This document shows positions 11,977-22,599 of a stretch of 64,000 bases of DNA, one piece after another; the stretch's first letter is position 1; every line of letters starts with the position of its first letter. Under the pieces are notes generated by a model that saw nothing but the letters and a program-made list of their open reading frames with translations, was not told where the DNA came from and made no database searches. Source of the stretch: Ascochyta rabiei (taxonomy: Eukaryota > Ascomycota > Dothideomycetes > Pleosporales > Didymellaceae); NCBI RefSeq assembly GCF_004011695.2, contig NC_082420.1:434001-498000 (forward strand), written 5' to 3'. The position numbers were made by a program, and so were the translations under genes.

Positions 11977-13355
11977 TTACGGCGCGTACCGAAAATTTTC
12001 CACGCCCTCCAAGGCCGGCTTCTTGCCTTCGTCTGCAAGCTCGTTCTGACGCTTGAGGTACATCGACATACATATAGTTACGATCGAATCGCATTGTTAT
12101 GGTTGCTTACATACCTGGAAGATATCGCTTGCCACTAATTAGTGAAATTTTCTCTAAGTTTCTTGCGATCTAGGAAAAGCTTACTGGTGCGTCCTTCGCT
12201 TGGAAGATGGTGCTGCCAGTCACTCCGCCAGCTGCGCCAACTGAGATCATGACAGCGGCGACAACTGCACGCTTCTGTACTCGAGCCGTCTGGTTATTTC
12301 CGTACGCTAGAGAAGCTGGAGCATTGCCTTAGTCCCCCAAATAGCCCAAGAACAACCCGAAATATCGTGCAGCTAGCGGCTTAGGATACAAGACGAGTGA
12401 AAGACCAACGATAGCGATGACTGATTGACCAACGAGAATCGGCCATCGCAAGCGGACCTTGTCTGAAAGCCACAAAGTCGCAAGCGACGCAAATACAGTA
12501 AAAACACATGGTGGCGACGAAAGCAATTGCGCTTTGGCGTAGCTGAATCCCAGGCTCTGTCGGAGGATGATGGGCTGGAACAATGCACGTGAATTTACGC
12601 TTGAAGCGGCTACGAAGTACTGGAGGGGGCTAACATAGTTTAGTATTGAATGTCAACGATAGTGCCCAAGTATTTACTACACAAGCAGCTTCCAATCACG
12701 CATCATCTGTAGTATCTCTCTTACTGTGGCATGTTCAATCTGCTTGCCTGACTTTTCCGTAGACACGTGTCACGGCAATGTGTTTCTGACGATTGGTCAA
12801 GAACCTGACTTCTCCGAGAATAAATCTCGTCAGCTGTGCGATGTTTTGGAAGTATTCGAAGCTTACATTCCACCAGGAAGAAGGCTGTTATTGTTGCGAT
12901 TCCTTCGATGATGAAAATCTTACCACTCTTAGTACGCACCATGCATTGTGGATTATTCGACCTACCCATCGCCAGCCTTGGCTGTACATGCCATCACCCA
13001 CACTGATGAGCGATAGAGCGTATGCAAACTACCGAGAGTCAAACTGTCTTGCTAACGCAAACACACTGTGGAACAAACAATTGGTCCAAACCCTGAAGCC
13101 AACAATGCTGCCATGTAGAGGATGGAGACTCGCTTAGCTATCTTGAATTGTCGATACCATGATCCAATGATGTACATTGCGCCTGGGAACACTCAATCCG
13201 GTTAGCCTTCAGTCTCAGCTCGAACGAGCAGTACTCACAGCCAGCCTCGAAGATACCGAGCAATGCGCGCAAGATAGCTAGGATCTCCCAGGTGAGGACG
13301 AAGTCCATGCCAAACACGCATGCTCCCCATGCAGTAATGAGGAATGGTAACTAAA
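11977..13355 (-). pseudogene. Dal5-like MFS permease pseudogene
   Basis: Several spliceable blocks read as the Dal5/Tna1-type (anion:cation symporter) permease family, in order from the 5' side: LPFLITAWGACVFGMDFV, then MYIIGSWYRQ, then IFIIEGIATITAFFLVE. These are followed by a linker with REILQMMRDWKLL, then ALFQPIILRQSLGFSYAKAQLL and KRAVVAAVMISVGAAGGVTG. The C-terminal tail is YLKRQNELADEGKK..FRYAP, ending at 11977. Multiple introns with good borders are visible (one has a TACTAAAC branch site near 12640). An in-frame TAA at 12329-12331 sits where the family has Gln (GNAPASLAYG follows), which fits a CAA to TAA transition. The first membrane segments upstream of 13355 cannot be aligned. 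I infer a decayed nitrogen-compound or vitamin permease. Confidence 0.68.
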
Positions 13356-15581
13356 CAAGGATTTATACATATATAACTGTAGATTCTCCATTCTAACAAT
13401 GGTCTCTCCTCTCTTGCGCCTTCCGTGGCTTCTGAGCCTATGGCCAAAAAGTTTTGCACCTACCACCTTACCCTCAGTATTATATGACACGTACCGCCTG
13501 TAGCTGAAAACAAGGCCTTCGTCCAACCTCAAATTGATGGGTGTATCGATTCTCGACATCCCATACGATCGCGTGCTGTGAGAAGTCTTGGCACAACCTG
13601 TTTGAAGTAAAAGCCACACTGCCTTACGACTGGACTCTGCCTGCTAAGCTTACACCTTCATTGCGACGAGTGATGCAAGTGCGACCCATGATCAATATGT
13701 TCGATGACTGCACGAAGACTGTTGGCTATTCACGTAGATTGGTGGCCTGAGAAGCACAGCAGACACATGCGACCCCAAGGGATCACTCATGGACCTGCAG
13801 GTTGTCGAAAGTCACCTAAAAACAGGTTTCATATTTATCTTTGAGTTTCCCTTCGATGTAGACACCTGGTTATTCATATCCACAAAGACGTGAGAGGAAG
13901 AGAAAATCGCCTCTCGAAGACAACACTCCGCGGGCCATATTTACTATTCGGCAGCAACTGGTGATGTAAGATATCCAAATTAAGGGCTTTAATATATTTG
14001 CAACTTGGTATGCATGCAAGTTGAATGATGATGCTGATTACATGCAGGGGCGCTGACAACCTTCGCGACCAACTCTGCGTCTAAGTGGTCAACTCTGCGA
14101 TGATTGGGGCTTGGTGGCTATTTGTAACAACCACTAGTAGCCCTGGGACTGAGTTGTTCTCCATATTTTCTGAATGCAGCGCTTGTCCAGATGTAGAGTT
14201 GGCGAACATTTTTATCTGGTTGTCTTGGACACCCCGAAATTATTGCAAATGACTTGAGCTGAAGCGGCAAAGGGTATTGAGAACGAAGCACGCAGACTCC
14301 GTCAAAAAAGGCATAAAACAGTTGTGTGGAGTTGCCGAGCCAAGACAACCACTTGTGGCGCGATTTTAGCATTGGAATCATGCACGAGCACATACGGGCT
14401 GTACTGCCTGCGCCACACAGTTGCCATCCCGCAATCACACAGTCAGAGAGATGTGCGCAGGGGTCTACGTCCGCGGTCAGTAGGGCCACGAACTTGCTTT
14501 TTCGCGCCCACCAATGCCCGAAAGAACGAATCCGCATTGTAACTCGAAGCGGTTGATCGGAAGTTGCGGTTCCGTCGCTAAGACTCTATCGAGAGATCCA
14601 CTTCCTCGCCATACATCAATTCCTAGAGGGATGAAGGATCTAAAAAGCGAGCGAAGGATTGCAAGCGGGCCTGACGATGGAACGACCGGAGAATCTCGGC
14701 ATTGATTCTACGACTCGAGACGGCACGCTCAACATACATGGATTCAAGAGACGGTTTGACGGACGTTTGGATGGGTCACTTGAGATTTCATTTTGGCAAA
14801 CAGTGAAGACCATAGCAGCCCCGAGGGTTTGTTCTAGCATCAGCCTGTCAGTCTTTTGGCGCTCTGGCGTCCGTCCGTTATGGACTACAGATACCCCAAT
14901 GTAACATGGATATACAATCGGACACTGAGCCGTGCTGTATCAAGGTGACGTCCAAATGTGTTACGTCAATTTTAATGGACAGAAACCAGTAGAATACCTG
15001 CTCTAGGAGTTTGCAGCTGACAGCTCTGTCCGGCTGACGGAGCAAGGCTGACACCTGCATGCCGTGGATTCATCCACTGACGTGAACACACAACGGAACT
15101 TAGGGGCCAATGGATGCAAAGGCTCTTTGAAAGGCTGGCACTGCCGCCTCAATACCCGACTCATCAAAAAGACAGCCTTGGTTTCTCTCATTTGGCATGT
15201 AAGCCTCCCAGTAAGCTCTATTTCCTACTCTTTCGTGACACCGGATGGGAACGAAGTCCACTCTCTGCTTCCCACGCACATGTAATAGCGGACTCGCTCG
15301 CCACTAAGGTTCAGGATTCATGATTTCGAAAGAGGCGCTGCTAGTTCATTGCCACATTACGCCTTCGTTGAAAAACAAAGAGCGAAGGAACATAGTTTCG
15401 GATGCTGAAAGTTTTGATCCTGTCGGCACGAGTTTGTCAAATCTCGCTCATCAAGAGGTAGGTTTACTTATCCTCCTAGAGATGGCCTGTCGGCTAATGG
15501 GGCAGGTGAACACTGTCCTATTGGAAACTAACATCAGCCGTCACTCCAAGCGGACCTGAGCAAAGCTGGATTCGACGAATT
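13356..15581. other. Gene-poor interval
   Basis: Over 2 kb upstream of the decayed permease. It should contain the missing 5' end of that gene, but what is present (about 13356-13620) shows only fragmentary similarity. The remainder has short frames without motifs. No tandem repeat or AT-rich block is seen. Confidence 0.5.
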
Positions 15582-17414
15582 ATGCAGTCTCTTAGTCTGA
15601 ATGAAAGCACTGCCTACACCCTGGCTGAAGACTTAAAAGCCATATGGCAGCCGTGTCAGGTCGAAATGCATCGCGATAGTCAGACAACTTACAGAACAGC
15701 TTCTCTTACTACAGTCATGGCTCTCTTCCTGTGCCCACAATCAACGTCTTGGAGAAGAATTGAGAAGATTTCGCGAGAAGAAGAGCGCCTTGCATACAAC
15801 AAGCGGATTGAGATGATGAGAACGACGGAATATCCTATGCTCAAAGGTAAAGGCAGATCGTCTCTCGCATATGACGCCGTTGACATTTGTACAGGCATCA
15901 CATACCTCGACCACGGTGGAACGACACTCGCGAGCAAATCACTCATGGATTCTTTTTGCACGCAAATGAAGGCTTCCATATTTTCCAACCCACACTCGGA
16001 TGTCTCAAGGCCGAGTTTCTCTGCCTTGATGGTAGAGCAAACCCGGCAAAAGGTGTTGAAGCTCTTCAGTGCCAACCCAGAACAGTTTGATGTCGTGTTC
16101 ACTGCAAATGCTACTGGTGCCATCAAGCTGGTAATGGAATGCTTCGCTGGCCACGAACAAGGATTCGACTATCTCTACCACCGAAATGCCCACACTAGCC
16201 TTGTTGGAGTGCGGGAGCAGGCGCAAGACAGCCACTGCCTTGAAACAGCTGAAGAGACAGAGTATTGGCTAGAGGGGGGGAAGATCCCGCGGAATCAGGA
16301 GCCAAGAAATCGTCCGACCTTGTTTGCCTATCCCGCGCAGTCTAACATGAACGGCGAGCGTCTTCCTCTGAACTGGCCCAACCGGATCCGCGGCTCTACG
16401 CGGCACAAAAACACTTATATTCTCTTAGACGCCGCAGCTCTAGTCTCGACAAGCCCATTAGACCTCAGCAACCACGCTACAGCTCCAGATTTTGTGTCAA
16501 TGTCCTTTTACAAGATCTTTGGCTTCCCTGATCTTGGCGCTCTGATTGTACGCAAAGCGTCTGCTCATGTACTGCAGCGCCGCAAGTACTTTGGTGGCGG
16601 CACTACTGAGATGATCGGATGTACAGGGACACCATGGGTAGAACGCAAAACGATTAGTGTGCATGCTTCATTGGAGGACGGCACCGTTGCAATTCGAAGC
16701 ATACTCGCTTTGAATTGCGCCATCGACACACACACGAATATATTCGATGGACTTACCCAGGTCTCAAAGCACACAGGATGGCTGGCAGAAATTCTGCACA
16801 GCCGACTAGCCGATTTGAGGCATGCCAATCGTATGCCAGTTTGTCATATGTACAAAGCCCCTACATCCACGTACGGAGACCCAAAGTCGCAGGGCGCAAC
16901 AGTTACTTTCAACATCAAAAAGAGTGATGGGTCCTGGAGGAGTGGATTCGATGTAGGCGTTATGCTGAGAGCGAACGATGTCCATGTTCGAACGGGCTCA
17001 CTTTGCAACCCAGCTGGCATGGCCTCAGCACTGGGTTTGTCGGCGGATGAGCTTAGAGCAGCGTTCGATTCAGGGTTCCGTTGCAACCAGCCAGGCAATG
17101 ACATCCGGGGAGACGTCCCGTATGGGATGATACGAGCTACTCTGGGGGCCATGAGCACCATCGGTGACGTGGAGACTCTTGTACGCTTCATCGAGAAGCA
17201 TCTAGTCGAGCCCACAATCCAAACGCCACGTACATCAGGCGGAATTCAGGCGGGGAGGCCCGAAGATAGTACCATCGCAACTATTCCTTTCGATGAGAAG
17301 TCCGGCAAAGTGACGGGCCGACACAGAGTTGGCATGCTGCAGGAACGTGTAAGGCCCGGCCCGAGGCGCAGATTTTGGAAGGTAATCTCTAATTGCTTCT
17401 CGAGACAAGAGTAA
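15582..17414 (+). CDS. NifS-like PLP protein of the molybdenum cofactor sulfurase type, without MOSC domain
   Basis: Class V aminotransferase fold related to the N-terminal half of MoCo sulfurase (HxB/ABA3/MOCOS). Visible features are YLDHGGTTLASKSL near the start of the fold, the NPHSDVSRPS loop, and the PLP Lys in SFYKIFGFPDLGALI. Further on come the GGGTTEM segment and a candidate persulfide Cys in RTGSLCNPAG. A 48-bp in-frame intron at 15847-15894 (GTAAAG..TGTACAG, GTTGAC branch) should be removed: it interrupts the conserved junction between EYPMLKG and ITYLDHGG. This leaves 594 residues. The C-terminal MOSC domain of true MoCo sulfurases is absent; the tail is basic. The start may be later, since ATG at 15717 is an alternative. 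It may serve as a sulfurase or cysteine lyase in accessory metabolism, possibly with the downstream dehydrogenase. Confidence 0.82.
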   Translation: MQSLSLNESTAYTLAEDLKAIWQPCQVEMHRDSQTTYRTASLTTVMALFLCPQSTSWRRIEKISREEERLAYNKRIEMMRTTEYPMLKGKGRSSLAYDAVDICTGITYLDHGGTTLASKSLMDSFCTQMKASIFSNPHSDVSRPSFSALMVEQTRQKVLKLFSANPEQFDVVFTANATGAIKLVMECFAGHEQGFDYLYHRNAHTSLVGVREQAQDSHCLETAEETEYWLEGGKIPRNQEPRNRPTLFAYPAQSNMNGERLPLNWPNRIRGSTRHKNTYILLDAAALVSTSPLDLSNHATAPDFVSMSFYKIFGFPDLGALIVRKASAHVLQRRKYFGGGTTEMIGCTGTPWVERKTISVHASLEDGTVAIRSILALNCAIDTHTNIFDGLTQVSKHTGWLAEILHSRLADLRHANRMPVCHMYKAPTSTYGDPKSQGATVTFNIKKSDGSWRSGFDVGVMLRANDVHVRTGSLCNPAGMASALGLSADELRAAFDSGFRCNQPGNDIRGDVPYGMIRATLGAMSTIGDVETLVRFIEKHLVEPTIQTPRTSGGIQAGRPEDSTIATIPFDEKSGKVTGRHRVGMLQERVRPGPRRRFWKVISNCFSRQE

Positions 17415-18157
17415 TCCGGGCTAGCGTCTAAGCAGGAGAGCGTGAGGCAGCATAGACACGAAGGGTCCTTTGTTGTACATATTTTCGAAACTACATACAA
17501 TGCATACTGGTGCAATTCTCGCCCCTGGCCATTATCTTCTGGCCTGCAGTGAGCGTGATGCCTAGCTACATTTTACCCATACAGTAGTCATGAGAAACCA
17601 GAGGTTGTGTGAGGCGTCTGCAAGGCGCATGGATTCTCCACATTTTTGCAGATCAACTAAGCGCGTGATAATGCACGAGACTCAAGATCTATCGGTGGCT
17701 GCTGTGGCTTGCGTCACGTTTATGCAAGAGGTATTAAAAGGAGTAACGTTTGGCGCGACCTGGCGTTGCACAAAACCGGTGTTGTAGAGGAAAGACATGC
17801 GTCGCACAACGACACCAATTAAAGGCTTGGAGATGGATCTGGTGGAGAACTGATGTGATGGTGGGTACGGAGTCGGCACGATGATGAGCGTGGCGCAGCG
17901 CCTACAGCTAAAACAAAGCACCAATCCATTTCGAGCAAAGTTGCTGCCTCTTTAGGAATGCTGAAGTGAGGTCGGGCGAAAATCATCCCGAGTGGAAACT
18001 CCCATCATGTTCCTGTCGGCCGCAACACCACCATGTCTTGGCCACACGGTCTTCCAAATTCTGCCGCCATTCGTAAAGACGACTATGGTAACATCAACAG
18101 CTGAGATGCAATCTGCCCATAAGCCGGATGATATCTGTCCATTCACCGAACGGGGCT
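17415..18157. other. Spacer upstream of the dehydrogenase
   Basis: No gene is seen. It contains the 3' region of the NifS-like gene and the upstream promoter of the gene starting at 18319. Confidence 0.5.
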
Positions 18158-18166
18158 TATATATAA
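18158..18166 (+). promoter_or_regulatory. TATA box of the dehydrogenase at 18319
   Basis: TATATATAA lies about 150 bases before the ATG at 18319, followed by a C/A-rich leader typical of fungal 5' untranslated regions. A strong TATA element suggests regulated rather than constitutive expression. Confidence 0.5.
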
Positions 18167-18318
18167 GGGTTATATTTGCAGCATGATGAAGTTCTTCCAA
18201 TAGACACACAGCAAGTCTTACAATCCAGTTCATTCAGTATCAAACTCCCTCACTCACTACAAGATTGACCAAAAGAGCATCCTATCTACAGCTACTGCAG
18301 CCTCCAAAGATCTTCAGC

Positions 18319-19341
18319 ATGTCCACCACAACAATCCGCAAATCCCAGATCAAGAGCTTTGGCGACGCCTCACATGTTTCTATTATCACAACTGAGATTG
18401 GTCCCCCAGCGGCCAGCGAAGTGCAGTTAAAGGTTCTTTACTCTGGATTTGGTGGCTCAGACATCGCCATGCGACTCGGTGGCTACCCTAACCAGAAGGC
18501 AGCACCGCTCACCACCGGCTACAGCTGCATAGGCCTGGTGACTGCCAATGGATCCAAGAGTGCCAAATTCCGGCATGGAAGTCTTGTGGGGTGTCTTTCA
18601 ATATACGAAGGACAATCCGAGCTTGTGAACCTGCCTGAGAAGTACCTCATTCCAATTCCGGAAGGTGTTGATTTGAAGCAGGCCGTTGCTCTGATACTTG
18701 ACTGGACGACCGCATATGGTATGGTTTACCGTACAGGCAAGGTCACCAAGGGCCAGCGCATCTTCATCCACGGGCTAAGTGGTTCAGTCGGCTACGCTTT
18801 GCTTACACTATGCAAGCTGCAAGGTGCCGACGTGTACGGCACAGCATCCGAGTACAACCACGCCGCAGTACGCGCGGCCGGCGCCCATCCTTTTGTTTAC
18901 ACCAACAAAAACTGGATGATGGCCATGAAAAATATCGGAGGTGCGCACGTCGTGTTTGACCCTCTCGCTTTTGAATCCTACGACGAGAGCTGGGACATTC
19001 TCGCGCGTGGATGTGGCAAACTTATCGGATATGGCGGGAATTACAATGTCTTAAACGGTGGACAGGCTAGAAGTCAGTGGCCACAGGTTGTCAAGTTGCT
19101 CTCGAAAAACCTGAATGTATTCTGCCCAAACAATACGGCGTTTTTCTACATCGACAGGGACCAGAGCACTTTCGAACCCGAGTTGAAAACTTTGTTAGAG
19201 ATGCTTAAGAGTGGAAAGATAACTGTGCCAATCCGGAAGCTTTGGACGTTAGAGAGGGTGCCAGAGGCGCATCGTATGTTCAACAAAGGTCCTGGTGTTG
19301 GAGCAGTAGTAATCAGAGTGGCTGAGTATTTTGATATTTGA
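18319..19341 (+). CDS. Zinc-binding-dehydrogenase family (quinone-oxidoreductase-like MDR)
   Basis: Single exon, 340 residues from the first ATG of the frame (18319). The N-terminal GroES-like fold contains GFGGSDIAMRLGGYP, and GYSCIGLV matches the family's proline/glycine turn. The cofactor loop is HGLSGSVGYALLTLCKLQGADVYG, a GxGxxG-type variant (GLSGSVG). There are no structural zinc cysteines, so it is of the zeta-crystallin/quinone oxidoreductase type and probably NADPH-dependent. The C-terminal REVPEAHRMF-like segment is present as LERVPEAHRMFNKGP. It is co-oriented with the NifS-like gene 0.9 kb upstream, but the TATA box shows its own promoter. Substrate unknown. Confidence 0.87.
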   Translation: MSTTTIRKSQIKSFGDASHVSIITTEIGPPAASEVQLKVLYSGFGGSDIAMRLGGYPNQKAAPLTTGYSCIGLVTANGSKSAKFRHGSLVGCLSIYEGQSELVNLPEKYLIPIPEGVDLKQAVALILDWTTAYGMVYRTGKVTKGQRIFIHGLSGSVGYALLTLCKLQGADVYGTASEYNHAAVRAAGAHPFVYTNKNWMMAMKNIGGAHVVFDPLAFESYDESWDILARGCGKLIGYGGNYNVLNGGQARSQWPQVVKLLSKNLNVFCPNNTAFFYIDRDQSTFEPELKTLLEMLKSGKITVPIRKLWTLERVPEAHRMFNKGPGVGAVVIRVAEYFDI

Positions 19342-20040
19342 GTGAGGTTGGTGCCACGTGTGCACATGGTGCTGGCTAGTGGCGCCTTAGCTATCTTTTA
19401 TCGTTCCGTTCAAAATCCAGGCAACTGAAATCTATCTTGACGAAGTCATCCTTGATATTGCTTCTACTGTCAACAAGTGTTGAGAAATCTCGGAAAACCT
19501 CAAGTGATGAGTGAACAACCTGAGCAACAACTGACTCCCAGGAAGTAATGGAGTTTGAGGACTCCCTGAACCTGAGCTATTGTACCTCGTCTTTACGGAC
19601 CGAATGGCGAAGATGACGCACAACTAGAAGCTGCGCATAAAGACACAGTTTATGTACAGATGCCAGATTCTTTGAGCTCGTGTGGCGTTTGATAGAATGT
19701 CTTTGCGACTGGTATGAACTCGAGGCACCACACTGGACTTTTTTCTGCCATTGTACGAGGTAAAGATAAACCGACCCAAGCACCGAGAACATGTCCAGAG
19801 TCTTGAATAACTGACCAGCGAGCTGAAGGCGATGTTCATGGTGTACAAGCAGGCGACGGCCGAAGCCGAGGTCCGTGATGAGGCAGCCTAACTTGTGAGC
19901 CTGGTCAAGTCGCTGGAACTGGACCAACATGGATGCGTTCTCAAGACACGTTCTTCTCCCGTGACTTGAGTTAAATTGTGAGTACGGTTCAAAGCTGTAC
20001 ACTGACTTGCTACGGATTCCTTGATGTCGATGCAGCTCAT
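19342..20040. other. Convergent 3' spacer
   Basis: About 700 bp between two convergent genes. A frame of 155 codons on the - strand (20044-19577) overlaps the F-box stop codon. It shows no domain, signal or composition typical of a gene, so I leave it out. The space probably holds both 3' untranslated regions. Confidence 0.5.
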
Positions 20041-21873
20041 TCATTGCCTTAATCGTTTCTGACGAAATTCCGGATCTCTACCATCGATAATCCACCCGAA
20101 TCCAGGCTTGAATTCGGACTGCTGTTCGATGGTAGCAGCTACATCGGCTTCATGCCACGGCGATTCTGTGCCATCGTGTAGAAAAGCATCCAGCTCATTG
20201 TCGAGCATCTGCCGGCGGATGGACAGCCTCCCACGGGCCCACCATGGCAATTCAACCCACGTGAATCTTGGCCCTCGGCAATTCACCGTGGCGTAGTACT
20301 CTCTAAGTTGTGTGAAGAGCAATTTGCGGCCGGTCCATGGGTCTCGTGCTGGTCCTATCTTGACTCTATCGAGAGTGACTGTCTGCAAGTTCTCCGATCT
20401 CTTGATAAGGTCCAGTAACCAAGAACCGTCAACCTCAGAGCGATGCAGCCTGATTGATTTCAGTCTGCGGTAGGTTTGTTCAGGGAAATCAGCAGTGAAA
20501 GGGAAGGGAGTAGTCCACATGAGATCCAGATGTTCGAGGTATGGCATAGCGAGTATTAAGTCATAGAGGAGACCAATGGAAACAGAGCCAGTGTAATTGA
20601 TGAGTGGGAGCTGAAGTCTTTTGAGTTGCGTGGTACTCAACGCACGTATCGTGTTGTTATAGTCCAAGTTCCGCTCAGCAAAGAGATGGCGAGGTAGACC
20701 ATCCGCTTCCATACCTGCGTCGACGATGAGTTCCTCGAGACTCGGGACCGGATCTTTTATCAGAGATGACATGATAATACTGTACCCTCTCCATATCACA
20801 GGCAGGTGCTGTTCGGTTGATAACTCCCTCAGTTCACGCGTGATTTCCTCGTTCGGCAGAACAGAGTCAAATCCAGGCTCAGTCCAGGGCGAGATCGAAG
20901 GTTTGCGGAAACCAGGTGGAAGAGCACGCAAGAAGGGGGTGTCATAAGTAGGCAGTGACCCCGACGACCTCCAGACTTCGCTTGTAAGGGTAATACGTTT
21001 CAAGTTCGAGATATGTGTAAGTGCGTGCTGCAGACCACTCACGTCCCATCCACGTTTGATGATCTCCTTCTCATCCTGGTACAATTTTTGGTAAAGACTG
21101 TAGCTTTCCTCGACGCTCATCATCGCGGCACTGCTAGCGATGAGATTCCTGGACATTCGATCGTCTGAGTTGAGTAAAATTGCTTTGCCAAGTTCGGTAA
21201 ATCCTCTGTCCTCTTGTACACAGTCCTCTACACTGATCGGAGCATAGGCTGCATTGTTGTCACTACCAGACTGAACGGGTGTACGGAGATGGTCTTCAAG
21301 TATGACCCTGGCCTCACGATCATCAGATGTGAGCGCTGCACGGAAGGACTGGATCGTTGGATATTCAACAAGCTGTGCATCGTCCCATACGATCTCTTGC
21401 ACCTGCAGACAAAGCCGAGGATGATTAATAATGTTGTTAAGACAGTCCAGATTCGCACGGTTCGGAGAGATGTAAACACGATCAATGCGCAGCTCTGCCT
21501 TCTCGGCAAGCTCTCTGCATGTGAATCGGAGTCGTTTGATATCCATTTTGGAGAGTGATTGGCAGACAATTTCCAATAGTTCAGCTGGTAGATCGAGCAT
21601 GGATTTTCTACTCTTGCAACTGCGACCGTCACCATTCGCGAAAGCGTCAGGGAAGTCATCCCCAAACATCGCCTCAAAGAGACTCATGGAAGGGGCGTTG
21701 AAAGCTGTTACAATACTGCTTCGACGTTTGACAATTCCAGCACGAGTAGCTAGACTTGGCCGTCTTCGGGGCGACTCTGGCGGTGGCTGTAGAGTATTGT
21801 TTTTGTTTGAAGCATTTGTCGTTTTTGAGGTCTTCGCAGATCTCGAGGGTCGAAGAGGCAGAACGAAATTCAT
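20041..21873 (-). CDS. F-box protein (610 residues)
   Basis: One exon. After a basic Ser/Pro-rich leader of about 90 residues comes an F-box, MLDLPAELLEIVCQSLSKMDIKRLRFTCRELAEKA, with the conserved LP.E and the leucine/tryptophan-position hydrophobics. Downstream, LRR-like segments recur (LKRITLTSEVW, LKRLQLPLINYTGS, LEHLDLMWTTPF, LKSIRLHRSEVD, LQTVTLDRVKIG). These suggest a leucine-rich substrate-binding arm as in fungal FBXL-type SCF receptors. The protein should bridge Skp1 to a target for ubiquitination; the target is unknown. The ATG at 21873 is the first in frame. Confidence 0.85.
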   Translation of the reverse strand: MNFVLPLRPSRSAKTSKTTNASNKNNTLQPPPESPRRRPSLATRAGIVKRRSSIVTAFNAPSMSLFEAMFGDDFPDAFANGDGRSCKSRKSMLDLPAELLEIVCQSLSKMDIKRLRFTCRELAEKAELRIDRVYISPNRANLDCLNNIINHPRLCLQVQEIVWDDAQLVEYPTIQSFRAALTSDDREARVILEDHLRTPVQSGSDNNAAYAPISVEDCVQEDRGFTELGKAILLNSDDRMSRNLIASSAAMMSVEESYSLYQKLYQDEKEIIKRGWDVSGLQHALTHISNLKRITLTSEVWRSSGSLPTYDTPFLRALPPGFRKPSISPWTEPGFDSVLPNEEITRELRELSTEQHLPVIWRGYSIIMSSLIKDPVPSLEELIVDAGMEADGLPRHLFAERNLDYNNTIRALSTTQLKRLQLPLINYTGSVSIGLLYDLILAMPYLEHLDLMWTTPFPFTADFPEQTYRRLKSIRLHRSEVDGSWLLDLIKRSENLQTVTLDRVKIGPARDPWTGRKLLFTQLREYYATVNCRGPRFTWVELPWWARGRLSIRRQMLDNELDAFLHDGTESPWHEADVAATIEQQSEFKPGFGWIIDGRDPEFRQKRLRQ

Positions 21874-22599
21874 GTTGTCGACACTAATGATGGGCCTGAT
21901 CTCATGTTGCTATGGTGAAAGAAGAGAGAAAGAGAGACGTTGACTGATGTGGCTGGGTACCGGTAGCCGCCGACTCGCCAGGACCGCCCCGCCCATGCGC
22001 CCAAACAGACCAGGGCAACCGAAGCGAGTGACCACTCCACGCTCATAAAAGATCTTGGTCAGATCTTAAGACTGGCGCATGATGCGCTGAATTTTGGCTC
22101 GATGTGTTTCAGACGCTGGGTGGAGCTGTCGTTGTGATCAATAGGGGCGAAAGACAAGGGTGCAGGAAGGATTAGCATCTGCCAACCGCGTGTGGACGGG
22201 TCAGAGCAGCCCACAGTGGGTCCTTGCCCCCAACCTCAACAACAGCACAGCAGACACGAAGGGAACCAAGAGACACAGTACTGATACGAGGTCTTCTCAG
22301 TCCATCAGGCGCTATTCAGCAGCCCGGGCGAGTGCCTATAACATACATTTCTAAGTGCTGAAGCTATCATGGATCATCCCACGAACAGACCGACCACGCG
22401 ACGACCAGCACGCCGCTTGCCCTGAAAGGCCCGCGGTAGGCCAGCCATATCACTCGCAGCAGTGCACTCGCGCTTCCCGTATCGATGTGAAGATTGACCG
22501 ACCTTCGCCCGTATTTGCCGTTCTCATCGTCAGACAACGCACAAGTATGGGGACACAATTGAGGAGAGTCGAAGTCAGGGGAGGGGGCGAGTCGTTCAT
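21874..22599. other. Intergenic interval
   Basis: About 725 bp upstream of the F-box gene and downstream of the DUF6699-like gene. Nothing coding is supportable. The first 100 bases are purine-rich (GAAAGAAGAGAG on +), corresponding to a CT-rich leader of the F-box gene. Confidence 0.45.

Noticed and set aside
12320..12340. Intron explaining the TAA in the Dal5-like gene
   Set aside because: No suitable donor lies upstream within the conserved block, and the family has continuous sequence here.
19577..20044. 155-codon frame on the - strand next to the F-box gene
   Set aside because: No domain, no conserved composition, overlaps the F-box stop codon; more likely 3' UTR.
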